The position numbers and the translations under genes are program-made. 64,000 nt of DNA, from contig NZ_JBMERP010000005.1 of the NCBI RefSeq assembly GCF_049310925.1, positions 1-64,000 on the forward strand, read 5' to 3'. The notes under the pieces were generated by a model that had not been told where the DNA came from, ran no database searches, and was given only the letters and a program-made list of their open reading frames with translations. Source of the stretch: Virgibacillus_F sp049310925 (GTDB taxonomy: Bacteria; Bacillota; Bacilli; Bacillales; Amphibacillaceae). Positions within the stretch are counted from its first letter, which is position 1. Every line of letters begins with the position of its first letter. Positions 8,122 through 15,733 of this stretch are shown piece after piece.

Positions 8122-8276
8122 AAAAACCCCTCTTCCATAATGAAAGAGGGGTTGATTGTTGTATTCAATCCTTATCTCTCAGAATGGTAAACTTCATTCT
8201 GCAGGAAGTAGCACCACTCCAAAAGGAAGGTTGCTGTGACATTAACGGGCCTGATCCCTCCGTCACTCTGGATAAG
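8122..8276 (-). promoter_or_regulatory. SAM-I (S-box) riboswitch with terminator, controlling metNIQ
   Basis: The minus-strand leader carries the S-box aptamer at about 8171-8276: CTTATCCAGAG at the 5' side of P1, GGAGGGATCAGGCCC, CAGCAACC, the GTGCTAcTTCCTGCAG-type core, and GAGAGATAAG closing P1. A rho-independent terminator with stem AACCCCTC / GAGGGGTT and a T-run follows at 8122-8152. The layout predicts premature termination when SAM binds. All conserved blocks are present. Confidence 0.95.
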
Positions 8277-8309
8277 ATATGTAGTTGTTGTAAAAATTAA
8301 TTAAGACTA

Positions 8310-8338
8310 ATCATATAGCCGTTTGATCCGTTTGTCAA
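8310..8338 (-). promoter_or_regulatory. Sigma-A promoter of the S-box metNIQ operon
   Basis: TTGACA (8333-8338) and TATGAT (8310-8315), separated by exactly 17 bp, lie immediately downstream of the aminotransferase stop and about 30 bp before the aptamer. Confidence 0.85.
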
Positions 8339-8347
8339 TAACCTTTT

Positions 8348-9520
8348 TCAGAAAACTTTCAGCTCGCCTATTCTCCTGGCTGCCTCTGTCAATCTAGCTT
8401 CGTCTGCCAGCAATCCTACTCTGACGTAACCTTCCCCAGCAGCTCCAAACCCATTCCCTGGTGCTGTAACAACATGGGCTTTCTCCAATAATAAGTCAGC
8501 AAATTCCTCTGAACTATATCCTTCTGGTACTGGTAGCCATGCAAAAAACGTTCCTTTTGGAGCCTGTACCTTCCAGCCGAGCTCATTTAGTTTCTCGATG
8601 AAACAATCACGTCGACTTTCATAGATAGATACCAACTCCTCAACCGTATCCTGATTACCATTTAATGCCTCGGCTGCAGCATATTGTACACCACCGAACA
8701 AACTCACAAACAAATGATCCTGGATTAAGTTGAGACTCTCAATTACTGAGCTGTTCCCCACTGCAAACGCAACACGCCACCCAGCCATATTATAGGTTTT
8801 TGACAATGTATACATTTCTACACCAATGTCCTTCGCTCCCTTTGTCTGCAAGAAGCTCTGTGGTTTTTGACCATCAAAGCCAATTGAACCATACGCAAAA
8901 TCATGAAGAACACAGATATTATTTTTTTTGGCTACAGAAACTGTTTCATCGAAAAAAGCTTTTGTTGCAGTCGCAGATGTCGGGTTGTTCGGGTAATTTA
9001 AAAACATCAATTTAGCTTCTTGAAAAACATCCTCAGAAATTTTTCTGTAGTCAGGCAAAAAATTGTTTTCCTCAAGCAGAGGCATTAATTCTGTTTTTGC
9101 ATTTGCCAGTGCAATCCCAGACATGTAATCTGGATAACCTGGATCGGGCAATAATGCCAAATCACCAGGATTTAACAAACATTGACTTAGTTCTACGAGT
9201 CCAGATTTTGCACCAAATAATAGTGCTACCTCCGTTTCTGGATCTACCTCAACTCCATACTCCCTTTTGTAAAAATCCGCCATTGCTTTTTTCGCATATA
9301 AAAAGCCCTGAAAAGGAGAATATTTATGATTAATCGGATCTTGCGCTGCATCACGCAAAGCTTCTACTATATTCTCTGGTGTAGGTAAATCAGGATTCCC
9401 TTGCCCCAAATTTATTACGTCATGTCCCTCACTTTTTATTTGCTGAACCTTTTTTACAAGCTTCGCAAAAAACTGTTCAGGCAGCCGCTTTAATGTATCG
9501 GATTGCTCAAATTTATGCAT
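8348..9520 (-). CDS. mtnE: PLP-dependent aminotransferase, MtnE-like (methionine salvage)
   Basis: A class I/II aminotransferase, 390 residues, closely resembling B. subtilis MtnE (YkrV), which aminates 2-keto-4-methylthiobutyrate to methionine in the salvage of methylthioadenosine. Visible landmarks are INLGQGNPDLPTP at about 36-48, the aromatic-clamp segment DPGYPDY, NYPNNPTSA, HDFAYGSIGFDG and the PLP-lysine motif TLSKTYNMAGWR. The gene lies directly upstream of the SAM-controlled metNIQ operon, which suits a methionine role. I saw no S-box in its own leader, only a strong sigma-A promoter. A related LL-diaminopimelate or general aminotransferase role cannot be fully excluded. Confidence 0.8.
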   Translation of the reverse strand: MHKFEQSDTLKRLPEQFFAKLVKKVQQIKSEGHDVINLGQGNPDLPTPENIVEALRDAAQDPINHKYSPFQGFLYAKKAMADFYKREYGVEVDPETEVALLFGAKSGLVELSQCLLNPGDLALLPDPGYPDYMSGIALANAKTELMPLLEENNFLPDYRKISEDVFQEAKLMFLNYPNNPTSATATKAFFDETVSVAKKNNICVLHDFAYGSIGFDGQKPQSFLQTKGAKDIGVEMYTLSKTYNMAGWRVAFAVGNSSVIESLNLIQDHLFVSLFGGVQYAAAEALNGNQDTVEELVSIYESRRDCFIEKLNELGWKVQAPKGTFFAWLPVPEGYSSEEFADLLLEKAHVVTAPGNGFGAAGEGYVRVGLLADEARLTEAARRIGELKVF

Positions 9521-9554
9521 TTACGTCACTTCCCCACTTTACTAATTGTAACTA

Positions 9555-9583
9555 ATAATAGACTTGGTTGAAAAGTTTGTAAA
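9555..9583 (-). promoter_or_regulatory. Sigma-A promoter of the MtnE-like gene
   Basis: TTTACA (9578-9583), a 17-bp spacer and TATTAT (9555-9560) lie about 35 bp upstream of the start codon, with a short leader and no room for a riboswitch. Confidence 0.75.
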
Positions 9584-9778
9584 GAAGGAAAAAGAAGCGA
9601 CTAGGATCAAACAAAAATTTTGAAGAAATACTTCACCACTTGCTATATAACAATCAGTTCATTACGATTTCCGGTACTTAATATGCAAATCAATTACTGC
9701 TTCCCTTGTCGGAATCATGTTATAAAACAAGCAATTGTGATAGAATAAACTACATCTTAAACGAAAAAAGGAGATAAC

Positions 9779-10570
9779 ATGACTTACCATACACTATTTT
9801 TAGACATAGATGGCACTATTTTACGCCCCGACCATACAGTAATGGACTCAACTAAAGATGCTATTGAACAAGTTAAAAAGCAAGGCATCGATGTTTTTAT
9901 AGCCACAGGACGTCCGCTTCATGAGGTTTATGGACTAGCCGAGGAATTAAAGGTGAACTCCTTTATAGGCTACAATGGCGCATTCGCTATCCACCAAAAA
10001 AATACATTAGTTAACGAGCCAATGAATTCCCAAACAACTGATTATTTTCTTGAGACCGCTCGTAAATTCCAACATGATATCGTCATTTATACAAGTGAGA
10101 AAAATTACTATACATCACTTAACTCCGATGCAACGAAAGCATTTATTGATGCATTTCATCTTAAAGAGAATGAACAACTTAGACCTGAACATCAGATAAA
10201 CGATAAAATTCTCAGTATGACGCTGATCAACTTTGACGATAATGATTTAAAACATTATTCCACAGATGATGACTTGTATATGTCGCCAGTGAACGTAAAT
10301 GGAATCAGTAATTGTTATGATGTCATCAGAAAACAGGTTAACAAAGGCGAAGCAATAAAAGTTATTCTGCAGAAATTTAACCAAACAAAAGATGGCGCAA
10401 TAGCATTCGGTGATGGAATGAACGACAAAGAAATGCTTCAGGAAGTAGGCGAAGGTTTTGCCATGGGAAACGCACACCCCGACCTATTTCCCTACGCAAA
10501 ACAACGCACAACAACCGTAACCGAATCCGGCATCTACAACGGCCTAAAACAACTAGGCCTTGTTGAATAA
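9779..10570 (+). CDS. Cof-type HAD phosphatase (YkrA-like)
   Basis: A cytoplasmic haloacid-dehalogenase-superfamily phosphatase, Cof subfamily (type IIB cap), acting on small phosphorylated metabolites. Motif I is DIDGTI at residues 9-14, with the nucleophile and acid Asp pair. Motif II is IATGRP. The C-terminal motif is AFGDGMNDKEML. At 263 residues the length is typical. AAAGGAG precedes the ATG. The closest named relative I know is B. subtilis YkrA, of unknown substrate. It is transcribed divergently from the MtnE-like gene; no operon partner is evident. Confidence 0.9.
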   Translation: MTYHTLFLDIDGTILRPDHTVMDSTKDAIEQVKKQGIDVFIATGRPLHEVYGLAEELKVNSFIGYNGAFAIHQKNTLVNEPMNSQTTDYFLETARKFQHDIVIYTSEKNYYTSLNSDATKAFIDAFHLKENEQLRPEHQINDKILSMTLINFDDNDLKHYSTDDDLYMSPVNVNGISNCYDVIRKQVNKGEAIKVILQKFNQTKDGAIAFGDGMNDKEMLQEVGEGFAMGNAHPDLFPYAKQRTTTVTESGIYNGLKQLGLVE

Positions 10571-10573
10571 TAT

Positions 10574-10585
10574 GGTGCCTGGCAC
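10574..10585. repeat. REP-like palindrome GGTGCCTGGCAC
   Basis: A single half-unit of the REP-like family also found at 13952, 15666-15716, 21011-21057 and 31161. It lies in the short gap between the HAD gene and the next gene. Confidence 0.7.
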
Positions 10586-10627
10586 TTTTTCCATTTATTA
10601 CCATAATTTTATCAAACGGAGGAACCT

Positions 10628-11089
10628 ATGCTAACTTTTGAAGAAAAACTGACTGTAGTTAATAAATTTCCTGAATTAAACCGCAAGGACATATCAATGG
10701 GACGTGTGAATTTCCATTATGAAAATAGTGCTATCGACAAAAAAATAGTTGTTCATAACTTACATCCTAACGGCAATGGTTTTGTTTACGCCAAGAAAAT
10801 TGGTGGCTACAAAACAGATAGAAATGGGATGATAAATGTTCGGGATTATTCAGAAAAAGAATTGTTTGAAATCATCCAGCAGGCCATCCAATCCCTTTCA
10901 CCAGAGGCAAATACGGAAGTAATTCCGGACGATGAAAGCTGGATAAATGCAAATGAACAAACCTTGTTGCTCACTTATGAAGATGGATTATGGAACGTTT
11001 ATGCAGGGCAAAACCTTGACGGATCTTTCCATTCCTATAAACAAGCTATACAATTCTTAGATGAAGAAGGATTTGAAAGAGCATTGTAA
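10628..11089 (+). CDS. Uncharacterised 153-residue cytoplasmic protein
   Basis: A soluble protein with no signal peptide or membrane segment and no family I can name. The N-terminal half (to about residue 75) has mixed beta/alpha character with NLHPNGNGFVYAKKIGGY. The C-terminal part has WNVYAGQNLDGSFHSYKQAIQFLDEEGFERAL. A ribosome site AACGGAGG precedes the ATG by six bases. It lies downstream of the HAD gene, separated by a REP-like palindrome, and is followed by repeat element B. Codon use matches its neighbours, so it is probably a native Bacillaceae gene. Confidence 0.75.
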   Translation: MLTFEEKLTVVNKFPELNRKDISMGRVNFHYENSAIDKKIVVHNLHPNGNGFVYAKKIGGYKTDRNGMINVRDYSEKELFEIIQQAIQSLSPEANTEVIPDDESWINANEQTLLLTYEDGLWNVYAGQNLDGSFHSYKQAIQFLDEEGFERAL

Positions 11090-11092
11090 AAA

Positions 11093-11305
11093 CAAAAGCG
11101 AAAGCAACGTATGATCTGCGTCCATGCCACATTGGGTAGTTTGGTTTTACCACCCTAATGTGGCATGCTTAATTGAACACACTTAAATAGATAAGCGTTA
11201 GTGAATTCACGTTCACTTATCGTAAAGAGGTCAATGCGCTTCACCAGGTAATGTTCGGGCGCATGCGCTGGACGTAACTGATTATGCACCTTAGTTTATC
11301 TACAG
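11093..11305 (+). repeat. Dispersed structured element B, copy 2
   Basis: A diverged copy of the element at 5066-5270. The right-hand core (TTATCGTAA-AGAGGTCA, CCAGGTAATG, CGCTGGACGTAACTG) aligns well. In the left half the sequence differs but a hairpin is kept: TGCCACATT / AATGTGGCA here. The central hairpin (GTGAA / TTCAC) also differs in sequence from copy 1 while keeping pairing. Most of the 419 bp between the two flanking genes is this element. Confidence 0.65.
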
Positions 11306-11327
11306 CCTAAAATTTTATAGTTTTCCT

Positions 11328-11363
11328 AAACAAAACTGGGTAATTAAAAATCCAGTTTTGTTT
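11328..11363 (+). terminator. Terminator-like 12-bp hairpin
   Basis: The perfect stem AAACAAAACTGG / CCAGTTTTGTTT has a 12-base loop and a short T-rich 3' arm. It lies after element B and before the PAP2-type gene. The U-tract is weak, so it may be a terminator or just a stable hairpin. Confidence 0.45.
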
Positions 11364-11508
11364 GAGTGTAAAAACAATTGTCTCAGTAACTTTTTTGGAA
11401 AATTCGGGTGCGCCTGTCACTTTCACCAATTATCCAAAAGTCCAAACTCTTTTGCAGATTACTCATATAATGATTTGTAAAAAGATGACATGTAGGGGGA
11501 CAATTTTT

Positions 11509-12396
11509 ATGAAAAATTACTTAAAGTGGTCGGAGGTACCTTATGCCGGAGAATCAAATCTACCTAATAATCCAGTTACACCTGTTGCAGGTTCCTGGCC
11601 ATTATTTTATTTGAAAAGAGATGAACATGGAAGCTACCTTGATCCAAATGGTGAAAAAATGGTACTTCCGATAAAAAATCCTAATGGTATTAATTTTGAG
11701 AGAGAGTTGTTAGCTGTCAAGCATACCTTAAGAAATCTTACTCCGCTTCAGGAAAAGATTGCTACTTATTATGGATCAGGCTCCCCTACAAAACAATGGA
11801 CACCAGTTATCGATCGTTTACTGGATTCTTACGTACCTGACCCCACACATGCTGCTAGGATATTAGCTGCCACACAAGCTGCTATTAATGACACATTACT
11901 AATAGTTTGGGATTTAAAATATCGTTTTGACGTTGCAAGACCTAACCAGTATGATCAAAATTTGCAAACATATTTGTGCACACCAAGATTCCCTACTTAC
12001 CCATCTGGGCACGCAACAATGTCTGGTTGCGCAGAAACGGTACTAAGTTATTTATTTCCTAAAGAAGCAAGAAAGCTTCGAAAAATTGCTGAAGCCGATG
12101 CAAAAAGCCGTTTATATGCAGGCGTTCACTTTCCAATCGACAATGATGAGGGAATTGAATTGGGAAGATACATTGGCAAGAAGATTGTAGATTACATGAA
12201 AACACAACGGGACAGTTACTTGAACCAAATTGATATAGTTTATCGAGACGACCAGCATGCTCAAATCTTTCCAGACGATTACCACCAGTTTATCCCCTTC
12301 GAATTCGAAAACGACTGTACTTCTCTTGTTATGGGGCAAGAAACTTCAAATAAAGACCATAACACTCATTCTCCTAAGCCAACGTTATTTCTATAG
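11509..12396 (+). CDS. PAP2 / vanadium-haloperoxidase-fold protein
   Basis: A 295-residue soluble member of the acid phosphatase / vanadium haloperoxidase superfamily. The three phosphate- or vanadate-binding motifs are intact and in order: KYRFDVARP at about 142-150, PSGHATMSG at about 168-176 and SRLYAGVHFPID at about 209-220. The lack of membrane spans and signal peptide, and the long helical N-terminal domain, place it with bacterial haloperoxidase-like proteins rather than membrane lipid phosphatases. The start at 11509 was chosen over an upstream in-frame ATG because AGGGGGA lies eight bases before it. Whether it oxidises halides or hydrolyses phosphate esters cannot be told. Confidence 0.85.
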   Translation: MKNYLKWSEVPYAGESNLPNNPVTPVAGSWPLFYLKRDEHGSYLDPNGEKMVLPIKNPNGINFERELLAVKHTLRNLTPLQEKIATYYGSGSPTKQWTPVIDRLLDSYVPDPTHAARILAATQAAINDTLLIVWDLKYRFDVARPNQYDQNLQTYLCTPRFPTYPSGHATMSGCAETVLSYLFPKEARKLRKIAEADAKSRLYAGVHFPIDNDEGIELGRYIGKKIVDYMKTQRDSYLNQIDIVYRDDQHAQIFPDDYHQFIPFEFENDCTSLVMGQETSNKDHNTHSPKPTLFL

Positions 12397-12529
12397 ATTA
12401 AATAAATGGGGGTCAGATATTATTTCTGATTCTTCTTATTAATACCCACACAGAAGATACTCTTCTTAACCCCATACTTGAGTCTCTAAAGTCAATTAAG
12501 ACAATCTATGGAAATGTGATACTAGATAA

Positions 12530-12562
12530 AAACACGCCATCCGATTTGGGAGGCGTGTTTCC
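12530..12562 (-). terminator. Terminator of the queF-transporter operon
   Basis: The stem AACACGCC / GGCGTGTT with inner TCC/GGA pairing is followed on the minus strand by TTTTTATC. It lies ten bases after the transporter stop codon. The same hairpin could also serve the convergent PAP2 gene. Confidence 0.75.
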
Positions 12563-12572
12563 GAGTTTTTAT

Positions 12573-13181
12573 CTATACCTTGTTTGATTTTTTTGCCAAT
12601 CTAACTAATAAATAGGCAACAGGTGTATCCACCAATGCTATACAAAATTTAAAGATGTATTGAGTCACGATCATACTTATCAAAACATTAGCAGGAACAA
12701 GTCCCCAGAAAGCAATCGTAATAAACAATGTTGTGTCGATCAATTGACTTGTCATCGTCGAAAGATTGTTTCGTAGCCAAAGCTTTTTTTCACCATGTTT
12801 CTTTTTAAGACTATGAAAAATAGTAACATCTAAATTTTGACTTGCAATATATGCAATAAGGCTTGCTAGTATTACCCTAAAGCTACCACCTAAAATCATT
12901 TCAAATTCAACTTGTGCTCCGAATACTGGTGCAGCAGGGAGTTGAATGGCGATATAGATAAAGACTAATGCAACGATCTGTGTAACAAATCCAGCCTGAA
13001 CTGTCTTTCTTGCAGCATCTTTTCCATAGACTTCACCAATAACATCCGTAATTAAATAGGTAGCCACATAAACAACTGCAGCCGCTGGCAGTATAAACTC
13101 ACCGACACTAAACAATTTCACTCCTAAAATATTAGAAATAAGTAAAAGTCCTACAAATAATGCGTTTAAATAAATAAACAT
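12573..13181 (-). CDS. Queuosine precursor transporter (YhhQ/QPTR family)
   Basis: A 202-residue integral membrane protein with about six spans, belonging to the YhhQ (VUT, PF02592) family that imports queuosine precursors. Family features include NILGVKLFSVGEFILPAA near the N-terminus, ATYLITDVIGEVYGK at about 40-54 (the most conserved stretch), and LIDTTLFITIAFWG in the second half. It follows queF by 56 bp and shares its preQ1 riboswitch, which supports preQ0/preQ1 or queuosine-type cargo. B. subtilis YpdP is a likely homologue. Confidence 0.9.
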   Translation of the reverse strand: MFIYLNALFVGLLLISNILGVKLFSVGEFILPAAAVVYVATYLITDVIGEVYGKDAARKTVQAGFVTQIVALVFIYIAIQLPAAPVFGAQVEFEMILGGSFRVILASLIAYIASQNLDVTIFHSLKKKHGEKKLWLRNNLSTMTSQLIDTTLFITIAFWGLVPANVLISMIVTQYIFKFCIALVDTPVAYLLVRLAKKSNKV

Positions 13182-13237
13182 ATAATCCTCTTCCTGTTGT
13201 GTTGGAATGGATCAAAGCAACCCTCTAGTAAAAAGTA

Positions 13238-13735
13238 CTACCTATTATCAATTTTCTCGGGATAGAGATCATGATTCATCATACGGTGATCTGCCATTTT
13301 TTCAAACTTAGTTCCTATCTTTCCATAATTACAAAATGGGTCGATAGAAATACCTCCACGTGGTGTGAATTTCCCCCATACTTGTATATAACGTGGATCC
13401 ATCAAGTCTATTAAATCATTCATGATAATGTTCATACTATCCTCATGAAAATCACCATGATTTCTAAAGCTGAATAAATATAGCTTTAAAGACTTGCTTT
13501 CAACCATTTTTACATCAGGAATATAGCTGATATAAACTGCACCAAAATCTGGTTGACCAGTTTTCGGACAAAGTGTAGTGAATTCTGGACAGTTAAGCTT
13601 TACAAAATAATCTCTGTTCTGGTGCTGGTTGTCAAATGTCTCCAAAACCTCTGGGGTGTAGTCGAAATGATAGGCTGTTCCCTGTCTCCCCAAAAGAGTC
13701 AAATCTGTTAAATCTTCATCGCGTCTGCCTTTCAT
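13238..13735 (-). CDS. queF: NADPH-dependent 7-cyano-7-deazaguanine reductase QueF
   Basis: It reduces preQ0 (7-cyano-7-deazaguanine) to preQ1 in queuosine tRNA modification. The 165-residue length is that of the type I (YkvM-like) enzymes. The catalytic cysteine lies in LCPKTGQPDFG at about 54-64, which forms the covalent thioimide, and the QueF signature ESKSLKLYLFSFRNH follows at about 78-92. AAAGGAGG precedes the ATG. It is the first gene of the preQ1-controlled unit. The queCDE synthesis genes are not in the window; the adjacent transporter suggests salvage of a precursor. Confidence 0.96.
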   Translation of the reverse strand: MKGRRDEDLTDLTLLGRQGTAYHFDYTPEVLETFDNQHQNRDYFVKLNCPEFTTLCPKTGQPDFGAVYISYIPDVKMVESKSLKLYLFSFRNHGDFHEDSMNIIMNDLIDLMDPRYIQVWGKFTPRGGISIDPFCNYGKIGTKFEKMADHRMMNHDLYPEKIDNR

Positions 13736-13771
13736 TCTGTTTACCTCCTTTCCAATTGTTTTTTTAAGCGC

Positions 13772-13860
13772 AAAAAAACCACGAACCCAAGGGGCACATG
13801 GTTTGAATAATCACATATGTCCTTAGTTTTTTATAGAGGGTTAAAAGCTAAGAACCTCTC
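13772..13860 (-). promoter_or_regulatory. preQ1-I riboswitch upstream of queF
   Basis: The aptamer at 13821-13860 reads on the minus strand AGAGGTTCTTAGC, then ACCCTCTATAAAAAACTAA, matching the preQ1-I consensus: stem GAGGTT, and an A-rich tail that forms the pseudoknot. A hairpin with AAACCA / TGGTTT and a T-run at 13772-13804 is the terminator of the expression platform. It predicts shut-off of queF and the transporter when preQ1 is present. Confidence 0.93.
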
Positions 13861-13897
13861 CCGAATTAACGGATATATTCTCCATTACACTCCGCTA

Positions 13898-13926
13898 ATT
13901 ATATAAGCGAAGAAAACCAAAGTCAA
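13898..13926 (-). promoter_or_regulatory. Sigma-A promoter of the preQ1-controlled operon
   Basis: TTGACT (13921-13926) and a perfect TATAAT (13898-13903) with a 17-bp spacer lie about 40 bp before the aptamer. Confidence 0.9.
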
Positions 13927-13951
13927 TTTTATTTTATGAAAAGTTTTGGTT

Positions 13952-13963
13952 GGTGCCTGGCAC
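13952..13963. repeat. REP-like palindrome at the end of the hydrolase gene
   Basis: GGTGCCTGGCAC overlaps the last base of the hydrolase stop codon. It lies about 0.95 kb from the RAYT gene. Confidence 0.7.
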
Positions 13964-14829
13964 TATTTCCAATTATTTACATTTACTTCTTTCCAAGTCC
14001 GAACTAGACCATTTACAATTGGGGTTATTACGTCCAGGTCTGTGTTATATTTGCTGTGGGAAAGCGGTGTCCAGCTTGTTGGCCACCCTCCGACATTGAC
14101 CTGGATGTCTTCTGTAACGGCTACTTGATAGTGTTTGTTTAGGCCTTTTAAAGGAAATGCCAGAACATCATCTTTGTCATAAAAATTTATCCATTCACCT
14201 GTAACTTTGGGGTGAGCCCTTGCTAATCCAGGGGAAGGGACGTGAATCGGTTGTCCAAATTCAGGATAGCGCATAGACCAGAGTGCCAATGGACTACCCA
14301 TTGTATAGAATAGTGCTAACGTTTCATCGCTATCAATTGGAGTTTGTGAAACAATTCCCATCGTCTTTGGTCCAATATTTTCACGTTTGAATTGTAGGTC
14401 ATAAAAATAATTACTAGCGACAACAGATCCTAAGCTATGACTGATAATACACAGTGGCGCAGAATCCCCTGCCTGCTCCTTCAATTTTCGGATAGATTTT
14501 GCTACTATTGCATTAACACGATCATAGTTTTGATTTTCTTGCTTTGTTGGCTGGTATGCCACAGCATCTGCTAAAAACTCAATCACAAACCGCCTTAAAT
14601 ACAAATAGTCTAAGTCGGTATTCGCTTTCAGGCGTTCCGTCAGTTCCTGCTCTTCCTGCTCAAACACTGACGACCAGAAGACTGGTTCAAGTACAATTTC
14701 CTGGTCTGCATTTTCAACCCCCAGCTTCTCAGAAAACCGTTTTCTGATTTTGCGTATCATTTCATCTGCGAAATCGTGGTCTGGTGTTCCTGCACCATGC
14801 AGAAAAGCAACTGCAATTTTTTGTGTCAT
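13963..14829 (-). CDS. Alpha/beta-hydrolase-fold protein, function unknown
   Basis: A 288-residue cytoplasmic protein with lipase/esterase-like layout. The N-terminal strand and oxyanion segment VAFLHGAGTPD is at about 7-17. The nucleophile elbow ISHSLGSVVA (Ser about residue 140) matches the GxSxG class with Ser in place of the first Gly. FYDKDDVLAFPL and WTPLSHSKYNTD near the C-terminus are plausible sites of the catalytic Asp and His. There is no signal peptide. The middle (about 45-110) is a charged helical insert. It is a single-gene unit between the queF promoter and the RAYT gene. Substrate unknown. Confidence 0.75.
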   Translation of the reverse strand: MTQKIAVAFLHGAGTPDHDFADEMIRKIRKRFSEKLGVENADQEIVLEPVFWSSVFEQEEQELTERLKANTDLDYLYLRRFVIEFLADAVAYQPTKQENQNYDRVNAIVAKSIRKLKEQAGDSAPLCIISHSLGSVVASNYFYDLQFKRENIGPKTMGIVSQTPIDSDETLALFYTMGSPLALWSMRYPEFGQPIHVPSPGLARAHPKVTGEWINFYDKDDVLAFPLKGLNKHYQVAVTEDIQVNVGGWPTSWTPLSHSKYNTDLDVITPIVNGLVRTWKEVNVNNWK

Positions 14830-14906
14830 AGCACAACCTCCAAATTAATTTACCTATTAATAATAACTATACCGCTAAATAGAAGAGTCGTTAAGCTTAA
14901 TTTGAC

Positions 14907-15479
14907 CTACTCCATAAGTTCCAGTTTACTGGGAACATAATACTGTATAAAATTACAATAGTGAATATCTCTGCTACCTTTATGCCCTTGAAATAGATCG
15001 AGCAATATTTCCCGATTTATGTATCTCGGTATATCTGTCTCAGAAGATTTATAGTAGGAATAACTGCTCCAGGGATAGTCTTCCGCTCTAGCAACTATTT
15101 CTGCCTGAACTGGGTTCATATGAATATACCTACTTACAGCTAGCATGCCGGAACGATCATTGATAATTTCACTGAAATATCTTTTTTCAAAGACATGGCC
15201 TGTAAGTATATGTCTTATATTAAAATAATTTGCGTATCGCTTATTTATCAGTGCCATAACTTTAGAGATTGAATGCTCTTTTGAACGGAGCTGAAGATGA
15301 TAGTGGTTTGACATAAAACAATAAGAGGCAATTTCAAATGAAGTTTTCTCATGAACATAATTAAGAATTTGAAGAAAAGCGTCATAGTCTTCATCATTCC
15401 TGAAAAGCGTATCTTTTCGATTTCCTCTACAGCTAATATGATAGAAAGAGTTAGGAACCCAAATTCTTGGCTTTCTCAT
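14907..15479 (-). CDS. REP-associated tyrosine transposase (RAYT, Y1/HUH family)
   Basis: A 190-residue single-strand transposase of the Y1_Tnp (TnpA_REP) group. The N-terminal FYHISCRGN is typical of RAYTs. The HUH metal-binding motif is SNHYHLQ at about 58-64, and the catalytic tyrosine is expected in SRYIHMNPVQA at about 117-127. All three are intact, so the protein may be active. No flanking hairpin ends of an IS200/IS605 element are seen. Instead, REP-like GTGCCTGGCAC palindromes lie on both sides (13952 and 15662-15720), as expected for RAYTs, which work on dispersed REP sequences rather than on their own gene. Confidence 0.88.
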   Translation of the reverse strand: MRKPRIWVPNSFYHISCRGNRKDTLFRNDEDYDAFLQILNYVHEKTSFEIASYCFMSNHYHLQLRSKEHSISKVMALINKRYANYFNIRHILTGHVFEKRYFSEIINDRSGMLAVSRYIHMNPVQAEIVARAEDYPWSSYSYYKSSETDIPRYINREILLDLFQGHKGSRDIHYCNFIQYYVPSKLELME

Positions 15480-15661
15480 ACTGTTGCCACCCCCTTTTTA
15501 ATACAATAAATTAGATTGTATTGGAAAGCAAAATGAAAAAATCCAATTAGTTACAAAGAAAGTCAGCTTTCTAGTAATCTTTTACAATTAAAATCTCAAT
15601 TTCCTAAACATAAATCAAAATTTACCCTAAATTCAAAAAGAAAAAATCAATTTTATAAAAG

Positions 15662-15720
15662 TTCGGGTGGTGCCAGGCACAATTGGAAGTTGTCTCCTAA
15701 TTGTGCCTGGCACCACACGA
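15662..15720. repeat. REPIN-like inverted pair of REP palindromes
   Basis: Two REP units in inverted orientation form a perfect 18-bp inverted repeat (15666-15683 and 15699-15716) with a 15-bp spacer; each unit contains the GTGCC(A/T)GGCAC palindrome. It lies between nadA and the RAYT gene, about 190 bp upstream of the RAYT start, and ends 14 bp after the nadA stop. Confidence 0.8.
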
Positions 15721-15733
15721 TTTCCACCCGATT

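Noticed and set aside
14907..15479. IS200/IS605 insertion sequence
   Set aside because: The transposase belongs to the RAYT group by its HISCRGN and RYIHMNP wording, has no tnpB partner and lacks the subterminal hairpin ends of such elements.
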